A stretch of DNA of 64,000 nucleotides from Xanthostigma xanthostigma. Its lineage: Eukaryota; Arthropoda; Insecta; Raphidioptera; Raphidiidae. The DNA is taken from contig OY754464.1 of assembly GCA_963575645.1 (NCBI GenBank), forward strand, positions 62,842,948 to 62,906,947, given 5' to 3'. The notes below the pieces were generated by a model that saw only the letters and a program-made list of their open reading frames with translations, made no database searches and was not told the DNA's origin. Within the stretch, counting starts at the first letter, position 1. Each line of letters opens with the position of its first letter. A program made the translations under genes and the position numbers. Positions 31,764 through 45,158 of this stretch are shown piece by piece.

Positions 31764-32740
31764 AAATTAAATTATATCGAGCTGGAGGACGTCCTTTCGC
31801 TGTTGAACAAAATCATTATATTCAAAAATTATTTTTTACCTTTTCTCGATAAAACGGCCAAACGTGAATTTTTCGAAAATATTAGCATCCGATTGTTAAA
31901 TCCGAATATATTTCAAGCAATAGTGATTTTATAATTGCAATGTTCAAAACAAATTGTTAATGTGTTTAATTAGTTCTTTGTATTGACAGCAAATACACTA
32001 AATTTGGAAACTTCAAACTTAAATTTTAACCATTTATTGAAGTAAGTATACTTTAACCAATGTTTGAACTTTAAATTGAAAAATATCAATGACAATATAT
32101 TTAGCGGAGAGAATTGAGGCAACACTTTAATAAAAAAACAGAAAAATAAATTTTCTTCCGGATAGGATCAAATATCTCCGATGTTAATAAAACAGTTTGC
32201 AACGTTTTTCTGTGGTCCGTTATGTCATATAATAAATAACTGCTTTCTAAAAAAAAATTTCCCGTCACTTTTAAAGAAAGCAATATTGTCGAATTTGCGT
32301 AATTTATTACACGGCGATATTCAACCTAATTTTGAAACTTGACAAATATGTTTTCGCAATCTACAAAAAGATTTTAATATGAGCACTGAGAAACTTTACG
32401 AACTTTCATCATAATTGTAGTCTCGAGTAAAGCGTAATATTATTATTGACATCAATTAAAACACAAATTATTATAGGTGAGCAAATACACAACTAAATTC
32501 TCCATAATTAACATAACATGAATGTTTAACACCAACCGTAAGGAACACATGTTAACCAGAAAAAAACTGTTATACTTATGCAAGGGCTAATAAGATGCGT
32601 TGAATATATTCTTTTATAATATACAGGGTATTTCAGCAAGTTATTTTTGTGCATATTTATTTGTTCTAAAATATTATAAACTTAATTATAAATATTTTCC
32701 GAAAACTATTTTGCACGTGCGCTGATTTAACGTAATTTCC
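31764..32740. other. Non-coding stretch
   Basis: AT-rich, no gene recognised. 'TATACAGGGTATTTCAGCAAG' at about 32621 looks like a DNA transposon end without a located partner. Confidence 0.35.
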
Positions 32741-32829
32741 TACGAAAAGCTGCGGCACAACAAAGTTAAGAATCGACTTGGAAATAAAGAGAAGGGAGTG
32801 GTAATAGATCGGACACACTTTGAGGTACA

Positions 32830-32900
32830 GTCCAGTACACACTGCTAGACTGAAATCTTCAGGGAGTCACAAGAAGAGGATGTCCCAGTAAGACTTGGCA
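32830..32900 (+). pseudogene. Possible RTE-type non-LTR C-terminal scrap
   Basis: A short plus-strand frame reads GVTRRGCPSKTWQWTIEAY before a stop, resembling the GRPxxRWxDDI motif at the end of RTE-clade polyproteins. Only about 20 residues are readable, so this is tentative. The surrounding region to 33900 shows an isolated hAT-like end (CAGGGGTCGACAAG at about 33144) and nothing else. Confidence 0.3.
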
Positions 32901-33901
32901 GTGGACTATCGAGGCATATGTGTGAGACATAGGAAACTTCTGATTGCCAAGAGAAACGAGATAACTCGACAATTTTTATAAGTTTTTTCCATCAAGAGAT
33001 ATATTTATCACGTGATGCTTGGCGAGGATGCAAAAAGTATATTTTTTGTTGTTCAACTATGTTGAGTTCCATGGGTCCGATAAGACGCCATTAGATGCGG
33101 ATCACCCGGTTTTATTGCTATATTATCAGGTCATGGAATAGAGCAGGGGTCGACAAGTAATCTTTAGTGGAATTCGGATGTTTTCGAAAACTTTTATCGG
33201 GGTCCAGAGAAAAAAAAATCGCATCGTAGTTGCAAATGGAACCATAAACATTTTGTGAACCAAATCAAATTTAATTATTTAATAAATACAAAAATTATTT
33301 TTGGAGAAAAATTGCACCTTTTATCCTGAGCCAAATTTTAGTTCGTGAAGAACAACTAATGTGCATTGTGTCTTCAGAGAGGGAATTCGTTAATCTTGAA
33401 CGATATTTGTTCTTCGAGAAGTTCATTTTCGAGAAAGAGGTCTCAACATTATATATGTGAAACTAAACATGTGAGCCAGTTCAGATAAATACTTAACTCA
33501 AAACTCTTCTAGGAACGCAGTTTGGTACATTTTCAAGTAAATATTGTCCTACTGGTCGATGATCTCCATCTCAACCGATAAATTTAAAAGACTGAACAAA
33601 CTTGACAGCTATATTAGTCCATTCTACAGCTGGAGAAACTTCATAAGAAGTTTTTAAAACGGGAACAGTCTCCCTAGCTCTGTAAAGTCTTGAAACTTTG
33701 CTGCAAATTCCTGTAGAAGGTCTTATACATAAATTCCTTTTTGAAAACTCTCTCTTTGGAAGCGCGGTCCATCTTTCTATTATTATCTGTGGTCCGTATC
33801 CAAACTGCAGGCCGTCTGTGTCGATCCTTGGGATAGAGTATAGTTTACAGAATTTTTATACATGTGGATACTATCAAGTGTGACTCGTATAAACAATTTT
33901 T

Positions 33902-34691
33902 TACCATTCCAACCCACTAGTGAGCAATGGTACTAGTATAGGTCAAAATTCACTTTTCAAAAATTTTACAAGATTTTTTTCGTTTTGAGGTCCCCCGAAC
34001 CCTAAAACGCATTATTGGAAAAAATGTGCGTCTGTTAGTTTGTCTGTGAGCACGGTACAGGATACAGGATGAACTGATTAAAAACAAATTTTGGGAGGAT
34101 GGTATGCAAATACGAAGAGCCCTATTGTTTAAAATCGGCGCATACGCAGAAGAGATATATGCTATAATGATGTTTTTACATAATAATGGTAAGTATACTT
34201 TTCATAACGGCTTATTATTCTATTAATTTTTTTCAAGAAAATGTTAAAATTTTTTTTTTCTAAGCTTTTAGTCCAGTGAATAAAGAAGTTGTAGAGTGCG
34301 TTAGCAGGCCCCTAAGCGATTTCTTCAGAAACTTGTTCAGGGTCCTTAGGGAGTAAACACACCAAAAGTCCTGACGTTTAGGAGGTGAGCCGGAGGGAGG
34401 GGAGCACCAAGAAGGTACCACTTTTATAGTTTCGGAAATATTTTGTAAATAAAAAAAATCAGTTGTTCTTTTGTTTTGTAGATCTGTCAGACATAAACTA
34501 GTTAAGCATGCTTTGATTAATTTTTACATGACGTTGAACATGTTATGTATAGGTAATCATAGCAAAGAATACCAAATATTATATTCAACACTAACCGTTA
34601 CCCGCGTCTCCTCACGCGATATCAGAAACTTGACTTTCTTTATTATTATATATGCTATATCAAATGTCAACAATTTGAAGCTACAATGGTC
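33902..34691 (+). mobile_element. Repeat family A, copy 3, with an internal insertion
   Basis: Starts TACCATTCCAACCCAC and ends CTACAATGGTCCC. Between about 34266 and 34430 it carries a GC-richer insert (GAAGTTGTAGAGTGCGTTAG, GGAGGTGAGCCGGAGGG) that is absent from the other copies and splits the shared AAGCTTTATAGTTTCGG. The insert is unassigned. Confidence 0.65.
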
Positions 34692-35445
34692 CCGTTGCCC
34701 AATTGGCTGTAATTTTTGATATACCCTGTATTGTGTAATATTTACATTAGAATTAGACACAAATTCGATATCAAATGTATATCTGTCCAAATAGTATAAA
34801 AAAAATTATCGCAACATGCATATTTAAGGTTTAAAATAAATATAGTGCCAAGTTTTCGTAGAATTATTCAAATTAACTGCATTTGTTATCATTTATCCCT
34901 CAGTATAAACCAAAAGATAATCATACAACAATACTTACTATTGTCATAATACATGAGAGTATTATATAAGCATAGATTTACATATAAAACTGAATTTACA
35001 CGTGTTTAGCGACTGTTCCATTGCTCTAATTTTTACAACGCTGTATAAATGCGAAGAAATCTTCCGTCGATAAGAAGAGAAGTTTATTTAATCAGTAATT
35101 TTTATGTCAATAATTATTTGCAATATCTATAAACACTTTAAAATGCACCGCAAACATTGAGGCAGAATGTCGGAGCGTCAGAATGTGTTATTTAACTTTG
35201 TTTTCAGGTTAATGCGTTTCCCATTTATATTTTTTATTTTTTAACTATAATATTTCTGAAATACTCATACTCACCTTTATTTTAAAGTATGAATAAAGAT
35301 TCATATTTAAAATGAAAATAATAGATTTTTGTAACTTTGCTTTAGAAAATCAACCGAAAACCGTATAGTAGTGGTAATTAATAATGCTAACACTCTCGTA
35401 TAATATGTAATCAGTTGTTTTTGTTTCTAATTTCCCAATTTTATT
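34692..35445. other. Non-coding stretch
   Basis: AT-rich flank of the LINE insertion. 'GATATACCCTGTATT' at 34717 resembles a transposon tip. No gene seen. Confidence 0.35.
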
Positions 35446-36903
35446 TTGAAGGGATGCTCTGAGTTCATGACATATCCATTAATCATACTTTTTAATCTTT
35501 CTTTGAAGCAAAGTCAACTACCATCTTGCTGGAAACAGGCAAAAGTTGTTCCTATTTTCAAGTCTGGGAATCGTGATCAAGTCACTAACTATCGTGCGAT
35601 ATCTATTCTGCCTGCACCTGTCAAAGTACTGGAACAAATAATTTACAATAGAGTATATGCACACGTGTCTCCTTATTTGTCACCTAAACAACATGGTTTT
35701 GTAAAGAAAAAGTCTACCGTAACTAACTTAACTTCCATCACGCATGCAATTTAATCGCAACTAAATCTTGGTGGTCAGGTAGACATAATATATACGGATT
35801 TCGCTAAAGCCTTTGATAGAGTTTGTCACACTGTATTGCTAAAAAAACTATCTATATTTGGATGTTCCGATTCCTTAATAAACTTCTTCTCTTCTTATTT
35901 GCAGAATAGACAGATGTTTGTCGTTTTCGGTGGTTCAGTATCACATGTTTTTGTACCAACTAGCGGTGTCCCTCAGGGATCAAATCTAGGCCCACTTCTT
36001 TTTTTAATTTTCATTAATGATTTAGTAGACTGCATTGAACACTCTGATTGCCTGTTGTATGCTGATGATGCAAAAATATTCAAATCAATTACATGTGACA
36101 CTGACTGTGAGATGCTTCAACGCGACATAGATAGCATTTACAAATGGTGTGATGATAATAAGCTACATCTCAATATAAATAAATGTAAAGTTGTGTCATA
36201 TTATCGCAAAAATTCGGCTTATAAATTTAATTACATGATAGAAAATAGCATATTAAACAGATGTGATTCTGTAATTGACCTAGGCGTTAAATTTGACTCA
36301 AAGCTATTTTTCACAGACCATGTAATTAAAATCATCAATGAAGCATATCGTATGCTAGGTATTATAATCAGGTTCCCCAAAGATTTCAATTCGACAAACG
36401 TTATGTTCACTCTTTTTTATACACTCGTTCGTAGTAGACTAGAATATGCTTCCATCGTATGGAGTCCAGGGTATCAGGTTCATATTCGAAACATAGAAAA
36501 AATTCAAAGCAGATTTTTGAGATTTGTATTTTTCAAATTATTCCACACTTATCCCACTTTTATGCCCTACCGTGATCTACTCAATCTTTTTAATATTACA
36601 TCGCTGGAAGGTAGAAGGAATTGTAGCGCCATCATGTTCTGTTTTAAATTATTTCACAACATCATAAGTGACAATTATTTATTATCGCAATTCCAGTTTA
36701 AAATTCCACATCTGGCAACTAGACCAACACATGAGATATTTATGTACTCCAGAATCAATACTCGTCAACACGAAAATTCACCAGTATTGCGAATGGCAAT
36801 TCTTATAAACCTTATAAGCGTAACTTATCCTGCAATTGATTTTTTTAATGATAAATTGTGCAATTTTCTTAAAGTTATCGCAAAGCATTACGCAAATAAA
36901 TAA
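35446..36903 (+). pseudogene. Non-LTR reverse transcriptase (CR1/L2-like), 5'-truncated, one in-frame stop
   Basis: One frame runs from KGCSEFMTYPLIILFNLSLK to the TAA at 36901, broken only by a TAA at 35752. RT motifs in order: WKQAKVVPIFKSGN and NYRAISILP; YTDFAKAFDRV (motif A Asp); GVPQGSNLGPLLFLIFIND (motif B); LLYADDAKIF (catalytic YADD); then the thumb-like YASIVWSPGY region. The endonuclease and ORF1 are absent: the sequence begins abruptly at about 35446. Codons after the stop remain open for 380 residues, so the copy is young or was inactivated recently. Clade is judged from motif style only. Confidence 0.9.
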
Positions 36904-37140
36904 TGGCTTAAAATTGTAACCTTATTATTATTATTATTATTATTAAATTATTACTTATATCCAAGCAAAACTGTTTTGGTCTGACTAGAATTTAGAATTT
37001 AGTTTCTGTTATATGATTTTTTTCCCTCTTTTAAGTGCATGTTCTCTTATATATATATATATATATGTATTTTTTTTGTATTCTCTCTAAATGGGTCTTC
37101 CTGTTGAAAATAAATCTATTATTATTATTATTATTATTAA
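36904..37140 (+). mobile_element. 3'UTR and (ATT)n tail of the LINE
   Basis: It has two (ATT)n-type tracts, at about 36926-36948 and 37118-37139, an (AT)n run at 37051-37067 and AAAATAAATCTATT before the terminal tract. Microsatellite-type tails are usual for CR1-group elements. No clear target duplication was found. Confidence 0.65.
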
Positions 37141-37321
37141 AGCATTTCTATAACTTACACTAGAATTTGAGCTAGTCGCAATACCGAAGTTCAAGGATCC
37201 ACAATGTGTTTAATTTTTTAAGGAAAATCAGAAATGTATTCAAACCTCATAAATATTGCTCAGCCCCGTGTCCTACAACTTCTCAGGTTAATGGAGTGGT
37301 AGGTATGAAAAGACTGAATCC

Positions 37322-38215
37322 AGTTTTTAACCGACGAAAAACAAAAACGGAGGAGGTTCTCAAGTCGACGCGTATATTTTTGTTTTTTTTTTTTATTTTT
37401 TTTTTATGTATGACCACGCATAACTTTTTACAGAGTTGTCCGATTTTGATAATTATTTTTTTGTTTCAAAGGGTATACCCCGAAGTTGGTCCCATATAAA
37501 TTTGGTAAAAAAATTCCAACCCTAAGGGTAGGAAAACAGGGGATGATTGATTGTTCACTCACTGATTGTAATGTATGACCACACATAACTTTTTACAGAG
37601 TAGTTCGATTTTGATAATTATTTTTTTTATTGGATAGGGTATACCTCGAGGTTGGTCTCATATAAATTTGGAAAAAAAATTCCTACCCTAAGGGTGGGAA
37701 AATAGGGGTGATTTATTGTTCACTCACAGATTTTCATGTTGAGTTGTGTATTACAATTATAAATTATATAGACACAAAAAATTATAAAATAAAAACTTTT
37801 TAACAAAAAAATTAAACCGCCGAAAAACTGAAAAGCAAAAAATAATAAAAGTTCTATTTAAGTAGTTGAACGTATGTGACAGTCTAGCATATCTAAGTAA
37901 TTTTGAGTCGGCGTCAAACAATCAATGAACAAAGATCACTTAAAGAAATAACCAAATCAAATTAACAATGATACGTGAAATCTCCAGCGATAAAAATTAA
38001 CATTCCAAACATGCGCTCTCCACACGACCACTCGCAAAGACGTGTGCCCTCAGTGTGTGCCCGTTCGGGTTGCTCTGTCGCTGACATTAACTTCGTGAAC
38101 GCTTAGAGATTTCCGGCGAAGGATTGTTGACGCCGACTCAAAATTACTTAGATATGCTAGACTGTCACATACGTTCAGTTTTTCGGCGGTTTAATTTTTT
38201 GTTAAAAAGTTTTTT
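37322..38215 (+). mobile_element. Repeat family C, copy 2, with 3' hairpin
   Basis: Begins TTTTTAACCGACGAAAAAC with GGAGGAGGTTCTC, followed by two diverged direct units (ATGTATGACCACGCATAAC and ATGTATGACCACACATAAC, about 37406 and 37570). The 3' palindrome 37791-38215 has arms with TTTAACAAAAAAATTAAACC, GTATGTGACAGTCTAGCAT and TTTTGAGTCGGCGTCAA. The outer arms match copy 1, while the inner arms and loop differ. Confidence 0.65.
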
Positions 38216-38221
38216 TGATTA

Positions 38222-40026
38222 TCTATATAAATTAAAATGAAAATGTTCGTTGGTTCAAAATCCTAAAACTCCCAAAAGTTCTTCACCGATTACTTCGAAA
38301 TTTCGACACAATGTTCCACTCGAATACGCGCGTATTTTTATGTTACATCTGTGGCAAGAAAAAATACGCTTTTTTTGACCTGCGACAGGTGAAAACATGC
38401 TTTCTTTGAAAAATAGCGCCATTTGTTGAACGTTAAAGCAACGCACGCAATACGAAACATTGCTCATGCATAGCCGGACAACGTGCTTCATGACAGCTGG
38501 TGTCACTTAGCATTTTCAATGTTTTCAGTTGGATTGTTAAATTGAATTTTTTAGATCTAAACATAGATTGCTTCTCACATTGACAATTATATGTTGCGTG
38601 TTCTAGAGTCGGCATACTAGACAATCTCTATATCTACACGTACAATGGAACAACAAAAAATGTTGTATTCGCTATGTGCCGCTGCTTGGAAGGGAGACGC
38701 TGAACGACCGCGCGCGCTTAGCGGCGAAAGCTGGCATTCTTTAGGCACATGCATTATTAATTGTAATAATATATAAAAAATAGTGATCCTAGCTAATATT
38801 ATTGAACTATTAGATCACAGTTTTATAAACTATAACTTTTATTTTTTTACATTTGGTTTGAAACTTTGATGTTGCGCATAAATTTTAATTTTAAATAACT
38901 TTTTACTATAGTTGTCCCATTTTCCATAATGTATAAAAGTGGCAGTTGATGCTGCACAAAGCAAATACCCAAAATCATTGTGAAATTAAACAGTAGAAAT
39001 GTGTGCTTTCACCCACAGCAAACCAACAAATATATTGAAAGTTTCTAAGCTGTAATAGTGGCCAAAATTACTACACAAACTATGATGAAGGGTGAAGATG
39101 TTGAACACGGCTGAACCGATGCTGAACATGATTAAGGTTTGATTTCGCAAATACCAGCTTTCAAGCAAACAAAAAAACATCATTGAAATCAGATCATCCG
39201 TGCTAGAGCTACGATATCATAGAGGGACAAAGAATTCAAACTTTTAACATTTCTCTTTTGCATCGGGAGTTAAAAAGTATTAATAATTTTCAAAAAAAGT
39301 GCCTTTTTGTATCGGAATGGGATGCTTCAAAACCTACGTACACATTTAATTTGATATACCTTAATAATCTGAATAATTTTTTGTTGTAACGCCTACAGCG
39401 TTTTAACCACAAGCAGCATGAAAATAATTTCAAAAATAATTTTTCATCAACAAAATATCTTTTCTTGACATTTTAGTGTACCTTTTTGCATGGAAGTTTA
39501 TGAAAATAAAAATTTGCTCAGCAATATTGCCTATATAAACAACAGGTGTGAGTAATCCCAATGGAAAATTCGAACTTTCTAGAATAAGTGAGTAAAAATT
39601 CAAGTAGTTGTCTGTCTCTCACATGTGTCAGTTGAAACTTGAGATAGTCTTATAGACTCTACGTGTAAATACATTGTTCCACTTAATTAGAGGATCAGAT
39701 AAAAATTGTCGAAATGTTTGTGATGTTCAAATCGCCGTATTATTGCGAAAAATGATTGGGTTTTTTTCCATCTTTTAGCAAGCCTTTAGAATTTAAAAAA
39801 CCAAACAAAATTATTCCTTTATTTTTTATAAAATCGCATTGTATCTACGAGCTCTAAAAATAATTAAAGATTTTCGAGTGAAGCTCATACTTTCCACTTT
39901 AAAACTGATTTTTTTTTTAATTGTTCTAGTATATTTTCTAAACGAGTTAGCTGCCAAGAAACAGTGCCATTTTTGTCTTTAAATGCTCCTAAATAAATAA
40001 TCTTACAAATTTCCGAATTATTATTA
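38222..40026. other. Unassigned repeat-like stretch
   Basis: It starts with TCTATATAAATTAAAATG, similar to a Helitron 5' end, followed by GC-richer DNA to about 38740 and AT-rich DNA beyond. Minus-strand frames at 38255-38624 and 38986-39183 show no recognisable domain. No gene is claimed. Confidence 0.3.
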
Positions 40027-40214
40027 TGTGAATGTCGTTTTTCTACGAATTCTAAAACGATAATTTCAGGATAAAATTGAATAATTGCATTTTTAAGACG
40101 ACCTTCTCAGCTTTCCAATAGGCTGGAAAGCTGAGAAGGTCGTCTTTAAAATGCAATTATTCAATTTTATGCTGAAATTATCGTTTTAAAATTCGTAGAA
40201 AAACGAAATTCACA
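40027..40214. mobile_element. 188-bp near-perfect palindrome
   Basis: The arms of about 90 bp run from TGTGAATGTCGTTTTTCTAC to CTTCTCAGCTTTCC and back, with an 8-base apex (AATAGGCT). Only a few mismatches are visible. This is a MITE or foldback element with almost no loop. No target duplication assigned. Confidence 0.8.
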
Positions 40215-41569
40215 TTTATATAACATAAGACGCTGATACTCTCAGCTTTAAAGCGTCTGTAATAATCTATAATCTTATATAAAAGTCATTTCTCGTTTCT
40301 GATGTCCTGAAATGTAATAAAAGATATCATGATAACCAGCAAACAATTTATTTTATGAGGCGTCATGAACAAGGGTTTGTATAAAAGACATTACTTGTCA
40401 TAAAAACGCATGAAAAATTCACTAGAAACTTTTGAAACATCAGTAAAGTTACAAGTCAAGACACTTCAACTTTCACAAGAAAGAAAATCTAAAGGATAAC
40501 ACGGTTCCAGCACTAAAATTGTCCTCCTTAATATTGGGGTTCGTCAAATGGGTGGAGCTTTAAAAACATGGCGACGATGGAGTATCATTTCCCATAGTTA
40601 CTATGGTTATTATATAGTAAACAGTGCTATTGTGAATTTTTTTTAAGTGCACCATAATATGTAATTGGGCTGATACAAATCAGCGAAAAGATATTTCCTT
40701 GAAGGGGAACTGTATAATGCCGGCCATATCGTAAAATTAGGCAAAAATTCAATTGAAACAGAATCTTGACATAAGGTGAATTTTAAAGCTTTCTGTTTAC
40801 AAACTTTCGATTTAAAGAGTAATCCACAAGAAATAAAAGTGGTAAATAGAGATATTATATCAATGCAGTGTTGATGAACGTTGCAAACATTTATTGAAAC
40901 ATTACTTTATTGCAACAAAAAATAGTCATCTGTAAAATTGTATTTTCAACAGTTTTTTTTCTATCAAAATTCTTAATGTTATTTAATAATAATAACTATT
41001 CAATTAATAAATGAACTTTTCAATACTATAAGACAAGTATAATACCTACTTACTAGGTAAAATAACTAATTATCTGCATTGAAATGACGTGGTACTATTA
41101 CAACCTTTTACTAACTTTTTATTTGTGTTTGCACGAGGTGAAAACTTCGCAGGTTCCATAAAAAGTCCTTTATTAATTTATCAACGTTTTTTTTATTATT
41201 ATTGTAAAAAAATCACGATTAACAGTATTCATTGACAGTACGATTCATATACTTGTTTCTTACATGTTAGTTAGTAAGTTTCTCCGCCAGATGGAGTAGT
41301 CCATATCGCGGTTCCCAATAGTATAGAATAAATCATGACATCTCTCTAAACTTCAATACCCTTTACACTAATAACAAATACTGCACATGTATCATCAAAA
41401 TAAATATATTATATAATCTTTATCTCTTTATAAATAAAGCCCTCGGGTCGCAGTTCCAAACCCTGCCGACAATATAGCGCATTGTGGAACCCCTTGATAC
41501 CTACTCTTGAAATAATATTTTTGAAGTAAAACTTCTTTAAGCGCGACTTGACACTAACACTCAGGTCTT
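40215..41569. other. Non-coding stretch
   Basis: No gene recognised. Scattered chance frames only. Confidence 0.35.
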
Positions 41570-42135
41570 TTTTTTTTTTTTTGACGTGATAACGTCTTAT
41601 AAATTGATGAATCACCAATATTATAAATTGATAAAACACCGGCTGCATGTACGAAAAAGTGTAACGCGTAACGCATAACGCATAACGCGTAACGTTCCGC
41701 CTGACGCTTTTTGCTAATTTCTCGCTCAATTTAAATCAGATCGGTTTGAAACCAGTCTTAAACGAAAGAGGAGAACATTTTACATAGATTTCGTATAACA
41801 GAATTTGCCTAAACAGTTTTTTTATACAAATTTATATAGAAAAATATTTTATACAAATTTATATAGAAAAATAGCTGTATAAATGCATTCAATTTTTTGA
41901 CATTAGTATATTGTGAAATGCAAGGCCTTCTAAGTTAAGTATTGGAATAACTAATTATTATTAGAACATAATACTTTGTAAGTTGCAAACGTCACTTTTG
42001 ACATTTCTTATCATTCCGACACCAAGGATAAGCGGATTGAAACCAAATTTTGGGAGGTTTAGGTTATGTATTACGGAATACGTTATCACGTAAAACTATC
42101 GTCCGTAAACCGACTTTACAGACAACCATTTTTTA
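41570..42135 (+). mobile_element. Repeat family D, copy 3
   Basis: From T-rich TTTGACGTGATAACGTC to TTACAGACAACCATTTTTT. It contains a compact run GTAACGCGTAACGCATAACG, a variant of the TAACG repeat. A local duplication (TATACAAATTTATATAGAAA twice) is at about 41823-41875. Confidence 0.65.
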
Positions 42136-43629
42136 ATTTAGTAAACGCGCAGCAGCGTGGCTATATGCGTTATATTATTTGGTTATGTTGTAAGCACTCA
42201 GGTCTTTTTCCTAACGGAAGTAACGTTGTCGGACGGAAGTACCGTGTTTTTGCAGTTTCCTCTAATTAAAGGCGTTGACTGATAGATAGCGGCATCAAAA
42301 CGCATCTGTACGAGACATCTTGAACGAACATAGCTACGGACGCAAACCAATTTTGTGATCAGCAGAGGTCGACGAAACACGTAATTGTATTTATCACAAT
42401 TATATTCAAAGCAATGGTACGTCAATCCGGTGTCGGAGAGCCAACCGGATGGCGAGTGGTAATCTGGGCCTTTGAGTGGTACAGCTGGTAGCGGCCAAAG
42501 TGACCCCAAATGGACAGGGGCGGCGATATGGGGGTGGGGCAAAATCGAAAAATTTTTGAAAAGGCAACCGGATAAAAATGCGGTTGCATTGAAGAAAATA
42601 CCCTAATTATATAATAAAATGTTTTTGCCAGCCGAAACACGCGGGCCGTTTTCGCACTAGCGAAAAAAAACTGAAAAGTAAACCGCTTCAAAATTAGTGA
42701 GCATACTTATTGACACCACCAAACGTTGGGAAAAAATTGCCATCCGATCCTGATGGGCAGTTTCGGAGAAACAACCCCTTTCGATTATGGATTTTTATTC
42801 TTGACAATTTTAACTGAATTTTCAACTTTTTAATGATTTAATTTTTATTACTTCTAATTTCTTTTTTTAATTATTTACTGCAAAAAATACAGATATTTAC
42901 ATAAATTTATTTTTTTAACCTAACGTTGTACAAAAAATTCAAAAGCCCTTTTGAGCTGTTAACATTTTCAAAAATTGTGCCAAATTGTTCAGGAGGCTAT
43001 GAAATGTCCAAAAATATTAGTCCGGCCTCTAGGTCCCACCATCCGACCAACGCCAATAGTGTATGTGTCGTATGACAAACACACTAAAGAAATAACAAAA
43101 ATTATAAAGTACACCTGGGTGTGGCTTTTTGTGGCTTTTGTTGACCGAAGTATAACATCAATCAAACTGTTATGTGAGGTCTGTTGACAATGAAAAATTT
43201 CCATAACGTTTTTTTTTCTTTAATTCATTGTTATATTAATAATCTCTATAAAAGAGAGTTAAAATTTGAACAAATTGTTATTACCTACCGTTTCAACCAC
43301 AGTAATTAGATGTTACGGTATATTATTAATATTTTATTGTCTAAACTAGTGGTCAAGAGGGCAACGTAAGAATTCTACACAGGATTAAATTTTAAAGGGA
43401 TGTAGTATTTATCTTGACAAAGAACAAGAAAATGTGAGTGATCGTGGGACGCCTGACAGATGTGAAACATAGATTTAAGCTTGCTTAAGTTATAAAGCCT
43501 TGTAGATACGAACACATCCTAAAGCACTATGGACACTCTACGAACACTTCTTAAAGACCTATGGATACTCTACGGACACTTCCTAAAGCTCTATCGACAC
43601 TGCAACCTTAAGTTACTAGCAGCGCTACT
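42136..43629. other. Stretch without a recognised gene
   Basis: A GC-richer patch at 42390-42545 gives overlapping minus-strand frames (42198-42691) without a recognisable domain. The rest is AT-rich. A short imperfect triplet of ACCTATGGACACT-like units lies at about 43520-43605. Confidence 0.35.
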
Positions 43630-44120
43630 TAAATAACTATTATTCAACTCATGCGCGTTATTCATGTTTTATCATGCCTAAAAACCGAACCCTAAATAGC
43701 CATTTACCGACTGGTGACAATTACTTGTCATAACTCAATGAAGATTCCTACTAGCTCGGTCATTGTGGAGTAATGAAAATAAACGTAACTATTTTCTGAG
43801 TCGTAACGAAATAGTAGGTAACAACAACTCCGTTGTTACCCATTGAGACTAAAATTGAGAGGCCGAATGTTTTCGACATGGAGTTTATTCATAACCGGCT
43901 AACCTCAAACCAAAACATTGAATCGTGCTGTTTGGTGCTGTTAGTATTGACAGTTTTTTTTATAAAAAAATAAATAGATATTTACAACATCCCATTATAA
44001 TTAAAACATGAATAACGCGCAATTGTTGAATAAAATTATGGGCGCAACTTGTAGGCTAAGTCATGACCTGTCAGCGCGATGAATGACTTAGACTACTAGT
44101 TACGCCAATAACTATTCTAG
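43630..44120 (+). mobile_element. Repeat family E, copy 2
   Basis: Same element as 26460-26985 in the opposite orientation: TTCAACTCATGCGCGTTATTC ... GAATAACGCGCAATTGTTG, followed by the shared GCGCAACTTGTAGGCTAAGTC block. Identity appears high, suggesting recent activity. Confidence 0.7.
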
Positions 44121-45150
44121 TAGGTATTACGTAACTAACAAAACTCAGTTTGATGTCGCCGTCAACAAAAACTATGTAACAATCTAACGCACACACCTAG
44201 CAAACGTTACGCGCTGTCATCTACAATCGCGAAATACTAGTAACTAAAAAACGAAATAATGTATCATCATCACAGTGTCGTCATCACAACTTATGCATCT
44301 TTAATACCACCAGCAAAATTGTCTAAGTGCCGTATAAAGACTTTGACAATGACGACATTTTTCATATTAAAAAGCATTTCAAAATATAATATTTGAGAAC
44401 AATGTAAGTATAGTTTCTGCATACGAATATCGTAAAATTACAAGTTTATATTTTTTCATCAGATTTAAATTCAAAATGTTATTCATCTACCTACACGTCG
44501 TAACTTTTGACTTGAATGTTCATTTAATCCTCGAAATTCAACAAACAAAACAAAAGCCTTCAGACAGCAGTCATCTGCTGAATATGTTTATTACAGGGAA
44601 CAAAATATGTAAATTTCTTGTTTGTGAAACAACAAATCAGTCATGTTTATAACCAAAAGCCAGTTTAAATCATTTTATAATATAAATGTTATAAAGGCTA
44701 CCGATTTTTAGTCGAGAAGCATAAATCAAGGGTTCCTAAACGTTTTCTGTATGTAAACCTTTTTTGATTTAATAACGCAATCCAATAATTATTATTACGA
44801 AAATGTTACTTGACGTACCATAAACAAAAAATAATAAGTTAATTTGTAATTATACAGGGCTAGCACAACCAGGCCCCTCTTTCCCACTGGCCCTGGCCAC
44901 TAGCCCAGGGCCGCGCGATCGATAGGGGCCTCCTAGTTCCTGCCATTAATGAAACGACAACCGATATTTATTACCGAACAACATAATATTTATTTCGAAA
45001 AAATCAAACGATAATGACTGACTACAATACTTGCTTATTAGCTTTTGCATGCGCGAATCTACTCTACTTTCGCCCGAAAATCAGGTTTTCCGATTTCAGC
45101 ATATTCAGGTAAATTTAAATATAAAAAATACAATAATTTAAGTACAATGC
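44121..45150. other. Non-coding stretch with a possible hAT-like end
   Basis: A GC-rich patch, CAGGGCTAGCACAACCAGG at 44856 to GATAGGGGCCTCC at about 44930, resembles the left end of an old hAT element. CAGGGCCGTCTTTAACC (inverted) at about 45925-45941 could be the right end, which would enclose the hAT MITE at 45159. No target duplication supports this. Confidence 0.35.
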
Positions 45151-45158
45151 TTCAAGAG

